53,208 nt of DNA from Planctomycetota bacterium (GTDB taxonomy: Bacteria > Planctomycetota > Phycisphaerae > FEN-1346): contig JAUVZF010000020.1 in the NCBI GenBank assembly GCA_030602705.1, positions 1 to 53,208 of the forward strand. Reading direction: 5' to 3'. The notes under the pieces were generated by a model. It saw only the letters and a program-made list of their open reading frames with translations, was not told the DNA's origin and did not search any database. The position numbers were made by a program, and so were the translations under genes. Below are positions 34,973-45,300 of this stretch, in pieces (the stretch's first letter is position 1; the number at the start of each line of letters is the position of its first letter).

Positions 34973-36307
34973 ATGAACAGTCTCGCAAAGACGGCGACGA
35001 GGGTGGCCGTGTTGGCTGTGGTTGCGGCGGGGATCATTGTGGCTGGAGGGATACAGGTCGCGTGCGACTCGAGTCCCGGGCCGTCGCCGGAATCATCGGG
35101 CACGCGCGATGCCGAGGATACCGCAAAGCCGACGACTGATGGGCAGGCCGGGCCAAGCGGCGGCGTGCCGCGACTCGTGGACCTCGGGGCCAAGATGTGC
35201 ATCCCCTGCAAGATGATGGCCCCGATGCTGGAGGAACTGAAAGAGGAATACGCCGGCCGCCTCCAAGTGGACTTCATCGACGTCTGGCTTCCCGAGAACA
35301 AGCAGATCGCGCGCCAGTACGGCATCCGGTTGATCCCGACGCAAATCTTCTTCGGCCCCGACGGCAAGGAACTCTGGCGGCACGAAGGGTTCCTGTCGAA
35401 GGAGGACATCCTGGCGAAGTGGAAGGAACTGGGTGTGGACCTGAGCGGTGGCGGCGCCGCGGCCCCGTCCTTTGAGCGGCTCACGCCGGCTAAGACCGAC
35501 GACCGGCCCAAGGACACCGTCTGCTACATGTGCGACGGCGACGTGAATCCGAAAACCTGTGTCGTTGTCCAGACGGACAAGGGGCCAGTCAACCTCTGCT
35601 CGCCGCACTGCTACTTCATCATGTACTCCTGCCTGACCCAGGACAAGGCCGGCTTCGAGAAGAAGGTCTCGGTGACGGACTTCTCGGATGGGAAGATGCT
35701 GCCGGTGACGGGAGCCGTGTACCTGTACGGGCCGGACGAACAGACGGGCCGGTCCACCATCAAGGCCTTCGCCGACCGGGATGCGGCCCTGAAGGAGCGG
35801 CAGGCCTTCGGTGGCAGCGTCATCAACTGGTCCGTCCTCCAGGGCAAGGAACTGGCCACCCGGTGTGGCTTTTGTGACCGAGCGGTCTATCCTGAGGACG
35901 CCGCCGTGGTCCGGGCTGACGGCCTCTACACGTGGGGCTGTTGCTCGCACTGTGCCTTGGGCGTGGCCGCACGCACGGGCAAGGACATTGAGGTCCGCCA
36001 GAAGGACCAGCTCACGGGCGAGATGATTGTCGTCAAGACGGTCAGCGGCAGCATCGCGTCGCTGGAGCCGAAGACGGCCGTGGCGTGGTTCGGCATGAGG
36101 AAGAAGCCGGACAGCACGTTCGGCTCCGCAGGCTGCTTCCACCAGGGCTTCTTCACGAGCGCCGAGAACCTCAAGAAATGGGCCGAGCAGAACCCCACAG
36201 AGACGGGCAAGCAGATTCCCATCGCCCAAGCGCTCGCCGACAAGATGAAACTGTCGCTGCAGCAGATCCAGAAGGCCTGCAAGATCGGCGAATGTGTGCC
36301 GAAGTAG
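34973..36307 (+). CDS. Lipoprotein with thioredoxin, NosL-like and MerB-like domains
   Basis: The 444-residue protein is a lipoprotein by its N-terminus (hydrophobic core, then QVAC at residue 31). Residues 60-160 form a thioredoxin fold with CIPC at 76-79 and the cis-Pro segment RLIPTQIFF. Residues 182-290 resemble NosL: CYMC (184-187), C209, C213, then SDGKMLPVTGAVYLYG and AFGGSVINW. Residues 295-430 resemble organomercurial lyase MerB: YTWGCCSHCALGVAARTG, EVRQKDQLTGEMIVV, and GCFHQGFFTS with C388, whereas MerB's Cys-x-x-Asp is here Cys-x-x-His or Cys-x-x-Cys. The thiol-rich layout suggests metalloid or metal transfer outside the membrane, with electrons coming from CcdA downstream. The fusion is unusual. 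Confidence 0.75.
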   Translation: MNSLAKTATRVAVLAVVAAGIIVAGGIQVACDSSPGPSPESSGTRDAEDTAKPTTDGQAGPSGGVPRLVDLGAKMCIPCKMMAPMLEELKEEYAGRLQVDFIDVWLPENKQIARQYGIRLIPTQIFFGPDGKELWRHEGFLSKEDILAKWKELGVDLSGGGAAAPSFERLTPAKTDDRPKDTVCYMCDGDVNPKTCVVVQTDKGPVNLCSPHCYFIMYSCLTQDKAGFEKKVSVTDFSDGKMLPVTGAVYLYGPDEQTGRSTIKAFADRDAALKERQAFGGSVINWSVLQGKELATRCGFCDRAVYPEDAAVVRADGLYTWGCCSHCALGVAARTGKDIEVRQKDQLTGEMIVVKTVSGSIASLEPKTAVAWFGMRKKPDSTFGSAGCFHQGFFTSAENLKKWAEQNPTETGKQIPIAQALADKMKLSLQQIQKACKIGECVPK

Positions 36308-36407
36308 GCGGTGTGACCCCGAGGAGAAAGGCCCGGCGCGGCTCACGACGGGATGCGTCCGGGCCGCCGGGTGGGGAAACGGTTCCCGGAACCGAGGCGG
36401 ACCAGCC

Positions 36408-37106
36408 ATGGAAACGCTCTTCACGACGTTGACCCACGCGGTCGAAGGGACGCCGGCGATTGCTCTCGCCGCCGCCTTCGTCTGGGGCGTGTTGAGCATC
36501 CTGCTCAGCCCGTGCCATTTGGCGAGCATTCCTCTGGTTGTCGGATTTATCGATGAGCAGGGCCGCATCTCCACGCGCCGGGCCTTCCTCATCTCAGCGC
36601 TGTTCGCCGTGGGCATCCTCATCACCATCGCCGCGATCGGGGCCGTCACGGCCGTCGCGGGCCGCATGATGGGCGACGTTGGACGCTATGGGAACTACAT
36701 CGTCGCCGTCATCTTCTTCCTCGTGGGGTTGCATCTGCTCGACGTCATCCCGGTGCCGTGGTCCGGCCCGGGCAACGTCGGCCTGAAGCGCAAGGGGCGG
36801 TTGGCCGCCTTCATCCTGGGGCTTGTATTTGGCATCGCCCTAGGGCCCTGCACCTTCGCCTACATGGCGCCGATGCTGGGCGTGACCTTCCGGCTTGCGG
36901 CCTCGAGCGTCGTCTACGGCATTGTCCTGTTGGCCGTGTACGGGCTCGGCCATTGCTCGGTCATCGTCCTGGCCGGCACGTGCACGGAGATGGTGCAGCG
37001 CTATCTGAACTGGAACGAAAAGTCGAAAGGGGCCGTCATCCTCAAGAAGGTGTGCGGCGTCCTGGTCCTTGTGGGCGGCGTGTACCTCATCTACACCGCG
37101 CCCTGA
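36408..37106 (+). CDS. ccdA: CcdA-type thiol-disulfide transporter
   Basis: The 232-residue protein has six hydrophobic segments and two conserved membrane Cys, C36 (LSPCHLASIPL) and C148 (LGPCTFAYMAP), which are the hallmark of CcdA/DsbD-type carriers that pass electrons from cytoplasmic thioredoxin across the membrane. Its position directly after a thioredoxin-fused lipoprotein suggests that this is its natural partner, not cytochrome c assembly; no cytochrome biogenesis genes lie nearby. The ribosome binding site is weak. Confidence 0.88.
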   Translation: METLFTTLTHAVEGTPAIALAAAFVWGVLSILLSPCHLASIPLVVGFIDEQGRISTRRAFLISALFAVGILITIAAIGAVTAVAGRMMGDVGRYGNYIVAVIFFLVGLHLLDVIPVPWSGPGNVGLKRKGRLAAFILGLVFGIALGPCTFAYMAPMLGVTFRLAASSVVYGIVLLAVYGLGHCSVIVLAGTCTEMVQRYLNWNEKSKGAVILKKVCGVLVLVGGVYLIYTAP

Positions 37107-37194
37107 TGGCTCGACCTGCCTGGGGGTGATGTGCCGTTTCGGCGAGGGTCCGGGGCACAGGAATGCGACTCGAGCACGAGGAAGGAGAAAGGCG

Positions 37195-37893
37195 ATGGCA
37201 TCAGATCTGACAAGGCGGGGATTCCTTGGGGCAGCGGGCGTGGCCGCTGTCACCGGAACGATGGCGTATACGGCAGGGGCCAAAGGTGCCGCCAAGGCGG
37301 GGAAAGAAGAGAAGATCAAGATCGTCGGCATCTCGTGCAGCCCACGGCCGGGCAAGACGACCGCGCAGGGGCTCACGATCTGCCTGGACGCAGCCCGGAA
37401 AGCGGGGCACAATATCGAGACCGAACTCATCGAATTGGGTGACCTCAACATCCCGGTGTTCGATCCGGCGGCCCCCGGCTCGGCTGATTTTGAGAAGGTT
37501 GCCGCAAGACTGAGCGATCCGAAGGTGGCGGGGATCATCGTCGGTACACCCGTCTACTTCGGGAACATGACCTCGCTGGCCAAGGCCTTCCTGGACCAGT
37601 GCATGGTCTTCCGCAAGAAGGGACTCGCCCTCAGCAACAAGGTGGCAGGCGTCCTGGCGGTAGGGGGTGTGCGAAACGGCGGCCAGGAACTGGCGATCCA
37701 GTCGGTCCAGGCGGCGCTGTTGTGCCAGGAGATGATCGTGGTCGGCGACGGCCGCCCCACGGCCCACTTCGGCGCCACGCTGTTGAACCGGGGCGACGAT
37801 ATCTCCCAGGACGAGTTCGGCATCAAGACGGCCAGGAACCTCGGCCGACGCGTCGCTGAAGTCGCCCTGCGCGTATGCGGCCTCGCGGGCTAG
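37195..37893 (+). CDS. TAT-exported NADPH-dependent FMN reductase-like flavoprotein
   Basis: The 232-residue protein carries TRRGFLGAAGVAAVTG, a twin-arginine signal, then a flavodoxin-like fold starting at IKIVGISCSPRPGKTT (FMN phosphate loop, with a Cys at 48) and GTPVYFGNMTSLAKAFLDQ. Length fits the NAD(P)H:FMN reductase family. ArsH-type enzymes of this family oxidise organoarsenicals, so its place at the end of the metalloid cluster may be functional, but TAT export would be unusual for ArsH. A strong GAAGGAGAAAGG precedes the ATG. Confidence 0.82.
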   Translation: MASDLTRRGFLGAAGVAAVTGTMAYTAGAKGAAKAGKEEKIKIVGISCSPRPGKTTAQGLTICLDAARKAGHNIETELIELGDLNIPVFDPAAPGSADFEKVAARLSDPKVAGIIVGTPVYFGNMTSLAKAFLDQCMVFRKKGLALSNKVAGVLAVGGVRNGGQELAIQSVQAALLCQEMIVVGDGRPTAHFGATLLNRGDDISQDEFGIKTARNLGRRVAEVALRVCGLAG

Positions 37894-38017
37894 GAATCTG
37901 GTAGCCCTTACTGCCTGCTCTACATCTTCGGCGTGACGGCCTTGCAGCCGTGGGGGTAGAACGGCGTCATCTGTCACTCGTTGAGGCGGGGGCTCCTTGC
38001 CACTTTCCTGCGACAGG
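37894..38017. other. Spacer after the FMN reductase
   Basis: No gene is supported. The last part runs into the MITE-like element at 38018. Confidence 0.5.
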
Positions 38018-38181
38018 GGGTGTGACTCTTTTCACTGGCGGGCGGCAGGGCAAAAAGGTTCCAGGAACCTTTTCTGCGTAGCACCCTCCGGGCCCTTCAG
38101 GGAAAAGGTTCCTGGAACCTTTTTGCCCTGGAACCTTTTTGCCTGACGGCGCGACACCTGCCATAATCCGTGGTCACACCC
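38018..38181. repeat. MITE-like element, copy 1
   Basis: The 164-base element has 9-base terminal inverted repeats (GGGTGTGAC and GTCACACCC) and two palindromes AAAAGGTTCCAGGAACCTTTT and AAAAGGTTCCTGGAACCTTTT on either side of a 29-base core. A further 16-base partial duplication lies after the second palindrome. The palindromes with flanking T-runs look like bidirectional terminators. Copy 2 is at 48345-48492. Confidence 0.85.
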
Positions 38182-38309
38182 TCACAGAAGGCCGTGCAGC
38201 GCGGCCCTTGAATCCGCGCAGGCAACGGTCTAGTATCCCTGCATATTGCGGACCCGGTATCCACTGAGCCCGTCAGATACCCGCCGGCCGGCAGGCGGAG
38301 CAAACCGGA
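38182..38309. other. Promoter-region spacer
   Basis: These bases between the MITE-like element and the histidine kinase hold no gene. A promoter for the two-component operon is expected here; AGTATCCCTGC near 38230 is not a convincing -10 box. Confidence 0.35.
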
Positions 38310-39458
38310 ATGGACAGCGAACAGGCACAATACGCCGCCCTTCGCGAGCGCGTCAAAGAGTTGACCTGCCTGTATGGCCTGGCACAACTCGCCGAGCGCC
38401 CGGGCATAACGGTGGAGGAGATTTTCCAGGGCATCGTGGAGTTGTTGCCCGCCGCCTGGCAGTACCCCGAGATCACGGCAGGGCGGATTGCCATCGACGG
38501 CCGATCCTATGTCACCGCCGGTTTCGAGGAAGCCGACCAGATGCAGTCCGCACCGATCGTGGTGAGCGGCAAACGGCGCGGCAGGGTTGACGTGGTGTAC
38601 GTTCGGGAAAGGCCGGCATTGGATGAAGGCCCGTTTCTGAAGGAAGAGCGGAGCCTGATCGACGCCATTGCCCGGCATATTGCGCTCATCGTCGAGCGGC
38701 GGGAGGTCGACGAGGACAGGTTCCGCCTCCAGGAGCAACTTCGCCATGCCGAGCGCCTGGCAACCGTGGGGCAACTGGCGGCCGGCGTTGCGCACGAGTT
38801 GAACGAGCCATTGGGCAACATTCTCGGCTTCGCCCAACTGGCCGGCAAACACCCCGGTCTTCCCGAGCAGGTCGGCCGGGACCTGGAGAAGATCGTGGCC
38901 ACGTCACTCCACGCTCGCCAGATCATCAACAACCTGATGCTGTTCTCGCGTCAGATGCCACCCCAGAAGGCTCGTGTGGACCTCAACACGGTACTCGAAG
39001 AAGGACTGGACTTCCTGGGGCCGCGCTGCGCGAAGAACGGCATAGCGGTGGTGCGGAAGTTGTCGCCCGAACTGCCGGAGATCACCGCCGATGCCTCGCA
39101 GTTGCGCCAGGTCTTCGTCAACCTGGTGGTCAACGCCATTTACGCCATGCCGCGAGGCGGCACCCTCACGGTCACGACGCGGGCATCCGGCGACCGCGTT
39201 GTGCTCAGCGTCGAAGATACCGGGATCGGCATGAGCCGGCAGGCACTCAAGCAAATCTTCATCCCGTTTTTCACGACCAAGGACGTTGACGAGGGCACGG
39301 GGCTGGGCCTTCCCGTCGTCCACGGGATTGTGACATCCCACGGCGGGACGATCCGCGTCGAGAGCGCTCCGGGCCAAGGCACCCGCTTCGACATCGAGTT
39401 GCCGACGGCCGGCGACGAAGACACAAAGGAAGACCCGACGGATGATACCGCCAAGTGA
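38310..39458 (+). CDS. Soluble histidine kinase of the NtrB type
   Basis: The 382-residue protein has no membrane segment. Residues 1-130 may form a GAF-like sensing domain (ALRERVKELTCLYGLAQ to ALIVERREV). The dimerisation domain has the phospho-acceptor H162 in GVAHELNEPLGN. The ATPase domain shows NLVVNAIYAMPRGG (N box), VEDTGIGM (D box) and GTGLGLPVVHGIV (G box). It overlaps the regulator by 17 bases, so the pair is translated together. It should phosphorylate the regulator at D58 in response to an intracellular, probably redox or nitrogen, signal. Confidence 0.92.
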   Translation: MDSEQAQYAALRERVKELTCLYGLAQLAERPGITVEEIFQGIVELLPAAWQYPEITAGRIAIDGRSYVTAGFEEADQMQSAPIVVSGKRRGRVDVVYVRERPALDEGPFLKEERSLIDAIARHIALIVERREVDEDRFRLQEQLRHAERLATVGQLAAGVAHELNEPLGNILGFAQLAGKHPGLPEQVGRDLEKIVATSLHARQIINNLMLFSRQMPPQKARVDLNTVLEEGLDFLGPRCAKNGIAVVRKLSPELPEITADASQLRQVFVNLVVNAIYAMPRGGTLTVTTRASGDRVVLSVEDTGIGMSRQALKQIFIPFFTTKDVDEGTGLGLPVVHGIVTSHGGTIRVESAPGQGTRFDIELPTAGDEDTKEDPTDDTAK

Positions 39459-40800
39459 AAAGCCCTCCATCCTGGTTGTCGACGATGTGCCGAACACGGT
39501 CGAAGTCCTGCAGCGGAACCTCACCGCCCAAGGATACACCGTCTTCACAGCGCCCGGCGCGGCCGAGGCGGTCAGGATCACCGAAAGCACGCCGATCGAC
39601 CTGGTCATAACCGACCTGAAGATGCCGAAGGTAAGCGGCATCGACCTGGTTCGCCATGTCCGGGAGAACCTCAAGGACACCGAAGTGATCATGATCACCG
39701 GCTATCCTTCAATCGAAGGCGCTGTCGAAGCCGTCAAAATGGGCGCCCAGGAGTACCTGCCCAAGCCGTTCACCGACGAGGAGTTGCTCGCCGCCGTTCG
39801 GCGGGCCCTGGACAAACTACATGTGCGGCAGGCGGGTCGGGCCGCCGCTTTGGCGGCGCCCCCCAGGCCGTACGGACTTATTGGTGAGTCGCGGCCGATG
39901 CGCGAGATCCTCAAGGCCATAAGCAAGGCCGCATCGGCCTCCGCCACGGTCCTCATCACCGGCGAAAGCGGCACGGGCAAGGAACTCGTCGCCCGGGCGA
40001 TCCATTACAGCAGCAACCGGTCGTCGACGGCCTTCGTGCCGGTCAACTGCGGCGGCATCCCGGAGGGCCTGCTCGAGAGCGAGTTGTTCGGCCACGTGAA
40101 GGGGGCGTTCACGGGCGCCGACGAGTCCCGCGCGGGGTTTTTCCAGACCGCCGACGGCGGCACGATCTTCCTCGATGAGATCAGCGAGACCAGCCTCGGC
40201 ATGCAGGTGAAACTGCTCCGCGTGCTTCAGGACGGAGAAATCTACATGGTCGGGGCCGACCGCAGCAGACGGGTCGACGTGCGGATCCTGGCCTCGACGA
40301 ACAAGGCGCTGACCGATCTCGTGAAGAAGGGCCTGTTCCGGGAGGACCTGTACTTCCGCCTCAACGTGGTCTCAATCGAATTGCCGCCGCTGCGCGACCG
40401 CGGCGACGACATCCTGCTGCTTACCCATTATTTCGCCGGGAAGTACGGCAGGGAACTGGGCCGACCGACGCCGCGATTCTCCGACGGGGCGCTCCACGTG
40501 ATGAGGCACGCCTACCACTGGCCGGGCAACGTGCGCGAACTGGAGAACGTTATCCACCGGCTGGTTGTCATGACGGAGGGCGAGGGCATCGACGTGCCGG
40601 ACCTGCCGGCGCCGCTGCGCTTCAGTGCCCTCCGCCGGCCGGACCTCACACGCCCGCTGGCCGAAGTCGAGGCCGAATATATCCGCAACGTCCTGGCCGG
40701 CGTCGGCGGCAACAAGACGAAGGCAGCGGAAATCCTCCAGATCGACCGCAAGACCCTTCGCAAGAAGATGGAGAAGGCCGACGGGCAACGCCGCCTTTGA
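39442..40800 (+). CDS. NtrC-type sigma-54 response regulator
   Basis: The 452-residue protein has a receiver domain with D58 in [12 protein letters not shown], an AAA+ domain with Walker A GESGTGKE (174-181) and the sigma-54-contact loop GAFTGA (221-226), then [18 protein letters not shown] and a C-terminal Fis-type helix-turn-helix ([16 protein letters not shown]). It remodels sigma-54 holoenzyme at -24/-12 promoters. The one visible such promoter is 180 bases downstream of its stop codon, so its natural target is probably the redox operon that follows. Confidence 0.94.
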   Translation: MIPPSEKPSILVVDDVPNTVEVLQRNLTAQGYTVFTAPGAAEAVRITESTPIDLVITDLKMPKVSGIDLVRHVRENLKDTEVIMITGYPSIEGAVEAVKMGAQEYLPKPFTDEELLAAVRRALDKLHVRQAGRAAALAAPPRPYGLIGESRPMREILKAISKAASASATVLITGESGTGKELVARAIHYSSNRSSTAFVPVNCGGIPEGLLESELFGHVKGAFTGADESRAGFFQTADGGTIFLDEISETSLGMQVKLLRVLQDGEIYMVGADRSRRVDVRILASTNKALTDLVKKGLFREDLYFRLNVVSIELPPLRDRGDDILLLTHYFAGKYGRELGRPTPRFSDGALHVMRHAYHWPGNVRELENVIHRLVVMTEGEGIDVPDLPAPLRFSALRRPDLTRPLAEVEAEYIRNVLAGVGGNKTKAAEILQIDRKTLRKKMEKADGQRRL

Positions 40801-41103
40801 CCGCCGCGCGATCGGGGAGTTTCGCACCGGTGGTCCGAAAGTCCCCGCCGGACCGCTCGTCCGCCTGAGGTTCGCCGTCGCCTTTGGCACGCCTCGCGAG
40901 AGACGAAACAAATCGTAAATCCCGTTTTTTCCAGCACTTACGTGAAACCCGCCATCTCCCCCTGAGTGCCATAAGCAAACGGCACGCGACTTGCTAACGT
41001 ATACAGCCAGCCCGTCGCGGGAATCGGCCTTTCGCGCTGCGGCTCTGCGAACGGAGAGGCCTGCGCAGGGTTTGGGAGTTTCCCAGACGAAGGAGATGAT
41101 ATC
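40801..41103. other. Regulatory region of the redox operon
   Basis: The 303-base gap between the regulator and the small Cys-rich protein holds the sigma-54 promoter at 40981-40994. GGTCC and GGACC arms at about 40832-40855 form a dyad that could be a terminator of the regulator operon or an upstream activator site. The two-component regulator is expected to bind in this region. Confidence 0.6.
40966..40994 (+). promoter_or_regulatory. Sigma-54 promoter with overlapping dyad
   Basis: GGCACG-CGAC-TTGC matches the -24/-12 sigma-54 consensus: GG at 40981-40982 and GC at 40993-40994, with exactly ten bases between. The dyad GTGCC-N10-GGCAC (40966-40985) overlaps the -24 box. The start of transcription should be about 41006, some 100 bases before the first ORF. 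Confidence 0.8.
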
Positions 41104-41436
41104 ATGTCCAGAGGGCATCCCGCTCCCAACCCGCCGGACGTCGCCCGGCGCGCTGACCCAGGCCCTTCCGCCGCCGGGCCGTACCGGGACCTCTGCTCAA
41201 CGTGCAGTCATGCTGAAACGTGCGGGAACCGCAGCACGCCGGAGCGTCCCATCCTCTTCTGCGAGATGTTCGAGGTCCTCGCTTCCACGTTGGCTGTCAC
41301 TGCGGCGGCCCGAGAACCAGCCGACCGGCAGGACGCAGGTGACTATAAAGGGCTGTGCATGAATTGCGAAAATCGCCGGACCTGCACGCTGCGCAAACCG
41401 GAAGGCGGGGTCTGGCACTGCGAGGAGTACCGGTAA
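41104..41436 (+). CDS. Small Cys-rich protein leading the redox operon
   Basis: The 110-residue protein has two four-Cys clusters: LCSTCSHAETC followed by FCEMFE, and LCMNCENRRTC followed by WHCEEYR. Each has the CxxCx5C-x-C pattern of small metal- or cluster-binding modules that often precede NuoE-type genes. AAGGAG lies before the ATG and the next gene starts one base after the stop, so it is part of the same operon. It may bind Fe-S or zinc and act as an assembly or electron-transfer factor; this is inference. Confidence 0.75.
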   Translation: MSRGHPAPNPPDVARRADPGPSAAGPYRDLCSTCSHAETCGNRSTPERPILFCEMFEVLASTLAVTAAAREPADRQDAGDYKGLCMNCENRRTCTLRKPEGGVWHCEEYR

Positions 41437-41437
41437 G

Positions 41438-42340
41438 ATGACCCAAGCCGCCGCGGAACCGGACCTGCGCGGAGCCCCCCCTGGGGACGAAGTCGATCCG
41501 GAGCAGATCCGCCGAATCGTGGAGAAGCACCGCGAGGACCGCGGCGGGTCGATCGCCGTGCTTCAGGATATCCAGACGCTGCATGGGTACCTTCCCGAAG
41601 ACGCCCTGCGAATGGTGGCCGAAGAGACCGGCCGCTCCCTGGTGGATATCTACGGCGCCGCCACGTTCTACCGTTCGTTGACGCTCCAGCCGCGGGGCAG
41701 GCACCTGATCCGCGCGTGTCTCGGAACGGCCTGCCACGTCCGCGGCGCGCCGAGGGTCGTAGAGGAGTTCGAGCGCCAACTCGGCGTCAAGGCCGGGGAA
41801 ACGACCTCCGACAAGGAGTTCACGCTGGAGACCGTTAACTGCCTGGGAGCCTGTGCCTTGGGGCCGATAGTTGTCGCGGACGGGCATTATTTCTGCAACG
41901 TGCGGAAGTTCGGCGTGGCCGACATTCTTGAAAAGGCCCGGCGCGGTGTGGATGAAACAAGACCCGAGGACGACGAAACGGTCTTTCCGCTGGAAGTCAA
42001 CTGTCCACGATGCAATCACAGCCTCATGGACCGCGGCGCCCCGGTTGATGGGCGCCCGTCCATTCGGGTGACGGTGGATTTCAGGAACGTCCTCAGCCCG
42101 GTGAATCTCTCCTCGCTCTACGGCAGTTTCCACAGCGCGGGTGGGGCGGAGATTCCGCAAGGCGCTGTTTGCGAGTTCTTTTGTCCGCACTGTCACGGTC
42201 GGTTGGGCGGCCCGTCGCGCTGCACAGAATGCGGCGCGCCGATGATCCCGATGGTTGTACGTGGCGGGGGAATGGTTCAGGTGTGCGCCCGGCGCGGCTG
42301 CTTCGGGCACCGACTCGACCTGGATGGCGTAAACGCATAG
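41438..42340 (+). CDS. NuoE-like subunit with extra zinc-ribbon C-terminus
   Basis: The 300-residue protein has a NuoE-type thioredoxin fold with the [2Fe-2S] ligands C94, C99, C135 and C139 (CLGTACHVRG and NCLGACALGP). Normal NuoE-type proteins end near 170 residues; here residues 185-300 add further Cys pairs (C189/C192, C249/C252, C262/C265, C283/C288) that look like zinc ribbons. It would pass electrons between the flavin subunit and [2Fe-2S] centres. Immediately downstream of the Cys-rich protein and 56 bases before the fusion. Confidence 0.88.
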   Translation: MTQAAAEPDLRGAPPGDEVDPEQIRRIVEKHREDRGGSIAVLQDIQTLHGYLPEDALRMVAEETGRSLVDIYGAATFYRSLTLQPRGRHLIRACLGTACHVRGAPRVVEEFERQLGVKAGETTSDKEFTLETVNCLGACALGPIVVADGHYFCNVRKFGVADILEKARRGVDETRPEDDETVFPLEVNCPRCNHSLMDRGAPVDGRPSIRVTVDFRNVLSPVNLSSLYGSFHSAGGAEIPQGAVCEFFCPHCHGRLGGPSRCTECGAPMIPMVVRGGGMVQVCARRGCFGHRLDLDGVNA

Positions 42341-42396
42341 GCCAATATGAGCCTGCCGCGCAGTCGGAACGCACCAGAAGAACGCAGGGACCGTTC

Positions 42397-45300
42397 ATGA
42401 GAAAACTGAAGTCCGTTGAGGGATTCAAGGCGCTGTGCGAGCGGCTGCGCGCGGGAGCCGGGACGCCTCTTCCCACCATTGTCATTCCGGCCGGCACGTG
42501 CGGCCTGGCCAGCGGGGCCGGCGGTCTGGTCCGCGTAGCCAAGCGCGAAATCCTGGCCAAGGGGCTCATCGACAAGGTCCGCCTGCGGGTCACCGGGTGC
42601 CACGGCTTTTGTCAGATGGAGCCGTCGGTGCTGATTGAGCCGCGGCGCACCTTCTACCCTAAAGTCACCCTGGAGGGGATGGCGCGCATCGTCGAAGCCG
42701 TCGCCGACGCCGAGGTGCTGACCGAACTGCTTCTCGTCGATCCGGAAACCGGGGAGGCCCTGGAAAAGCAGGACGACATCCCCTTTTTCAGAAAGCAAGT
42801 TCGCAGGTTACTTGCCCGCAACGAGAAGGTCGATCCGATCCGCATCTACCATTACTTCGAAATCGGCGGCTACGAGCAATTGGTGGAGATCTTGGGGTGG
42901 GGCAGTGGCGATCGGATAATCCAAGAGGTCAAGGATGCCGGCCTGCGTGGGCGCGGAGGCGGCGGGTTCCCCACCGGCCTGAAATGGGAACTGCTGGCCA
43001 AGCAGCCCGGCCGCGGCGGCAAGTTCATCGTCTGCAACGCCGACGAGGGCGACCCCGGCGCCTACATGGACCGCAGCCTGCTGGAAGGCAACCCGCACAG
43101 CATCATTGAGGGGATGCTCATCGGCGCCTACGCCACCGGGGCCACGGAAGGCATCGTGTACGTCCGGGCGGAGTATCCGCTGGCGATCCGCCACCTCGCG
43201 GTCGCCCTGGAGCAGGCACGCGAGCACGGGCTGCTGGGCGAGAATATCCTCGGCACGGACTTTGCCTTCCGTCTTCGAATCGTCAAGGGCGCCGGTGCGT
43301 TCGTCTGCGGCGAAGAGACCGCACTCATACGCTCCGTCGAGGGCAAGATGGGCGAGCCGCGGCAGCGACCCCCGTATCCGGTCCTAAAGGGCATCGACGG
43401 CAGGCCCACGGTCATCAACAACGTCGAGACCTGGGCCAACATCCCCGTCATCATCCGCCAAGGCGCCGACCGGTTCGCCAAGATCGGAACGAAGGGTAAC
43501 AGCGGGACCAAGATCTTCAGCCTCGTCGGCAAGATCAAGAACACCGGACTCGTCGAGGTGCCCATGGGCATGACCGTCGGCCAGATCGTCTACGACATCG
43601 GCGGCGGCGCGGTCGGCAAGGCACGCATCAAGGCGGTCCAGACCGGCGGACCATCGGGGGGGTGTGTCCCCGCCGGCATGTTCGACCTCCCGATCGACTA
43701 TGACAGCCTGGCCGAGGCAGGGTCCATCATGGGCTCCGGCGGCATGATCGTCATGGACGAGAACACCTGCATGGTCGACGTCGCCAAGTACTTCATGAAC
43801 TTCCTGAAGGACGAGTCGTGCGGCAAGTGCTTCACGTGCCGCAAGGGCACGCAGCGGATGCACGAAATCCTCGACGACATCTCAAAGGGCAAGGCCGCGC
43901 CCCGGCACCTGGACCTCCTGGAGGAGTTGGCGCTCGCCGTGAAGGACACGACGATGTGCGGCCTGGGGCAGACGGCGCCGAATCCCGTCCTGAGCACGCT
44001 GCGCCACTTCCGCGGCGAGTACGAACGCCACGTCGTGGACAAGAAGTGCGATGCGCTGGTCTGCACGGAACTGGTCGGCGCACCCTGCCAGGCCGCCTGC
44101 CCGCTGGACACCGAGGCCTGGCGCTACGTGGCACTCATCGAGAAAGGCAAGTACGACGAAGCCTACCAGGTCATTCGCCGGGCCAACCCGTTTCCGTCGG
44201 TCTGTGCCCGCGTCTGCGACCGCAAGTGCGAACAGCGATGCCAACTCGGGACCAGCGGCGACGAACCCGTGGCGGTCCGGGCGTTGAAGCGGTTCGTCAC
44301 CGACCGCGTCAGTGCCTCGGCCTACAAGCCGCCGGTGATCGCACGAGGCGCGAAAGGCTCGGGCAAGGTGGCCGTCGTGGGCGCCGGGCCGGCGGGCCTT
44401 GCCGCAGCGCACTACCTCTCGATGCTCGGGCACCGCGTCACGGTCTTCGAGGCCGAAGCCGAGGCGGGAGGCATGCTCATCAGTTGCATCCCCGCCTACC
44501 GCCTTCCCCGCAGCATCGCGCGGCAAGAGGTGGACTCGCTCCTCGACGACGACAACATCACGCTTCGGTGCAGTGCGGCGCTGGGCCGGGACGTGACCCT
44601 CGACGACCTCTTCGCCGACGGCTTCCAGGCCGTTTTCCTCGCCATGGGAGCCGACACGAGTTGGAAACTGGACCTGCAGGGCGAAGACTTCGCCGGCGTG
44701 TACTCCTCGATGGAGTTCCTCAAGGCGTTCAACCTGCGGGGCGAGGAACTGGCAGGCGGGCACGTGGCCGTCATCGGCGGCGGCAACTCGGCCGTCGATG
44801 CCGCACGCGTCGCCATCCGCCAGGAGAACGTTCAGTCCGTCAGCCTGCTCTACCGCCGAACCGACCAGGAGATGCCCGCCTACGCCGAGGAGGTCGAGGC
44901 GGCCATCGAGGAGGGCATCAAACTCGAAACGCTCGTCTCACCGGTCAGAATCCGGTACATCGAGGCGGCACGCAAGGAGGGGATCCGCGTCGAGACGATG
45001 GTCCAGCCCGTGCGGATTTACTCCCAGCAAGGACGACTCGTCGGCATCGAGTGCATCCGGAACCGACTCGGCGAGGTCGACGCGAGCGGCCGGCGCCGAC
45101 CCGTCCCGGTTCCAGGCTCAGAGTTCAGTATTTCTCTAAATAGCCTGATCGTGGCCATCGGCGAACGCCCGGACAGCGACTGCCTTGCCACGATGGGGCT
45201 CGCACCGGACAAGGGCGGGCGTCTGCCCGTGGATCCGAGAACCCTCGCAGCGAACCGGGAGGGGGTCTTCGCCGGCGGGGACCTCGTGACCGGTCCGAAT

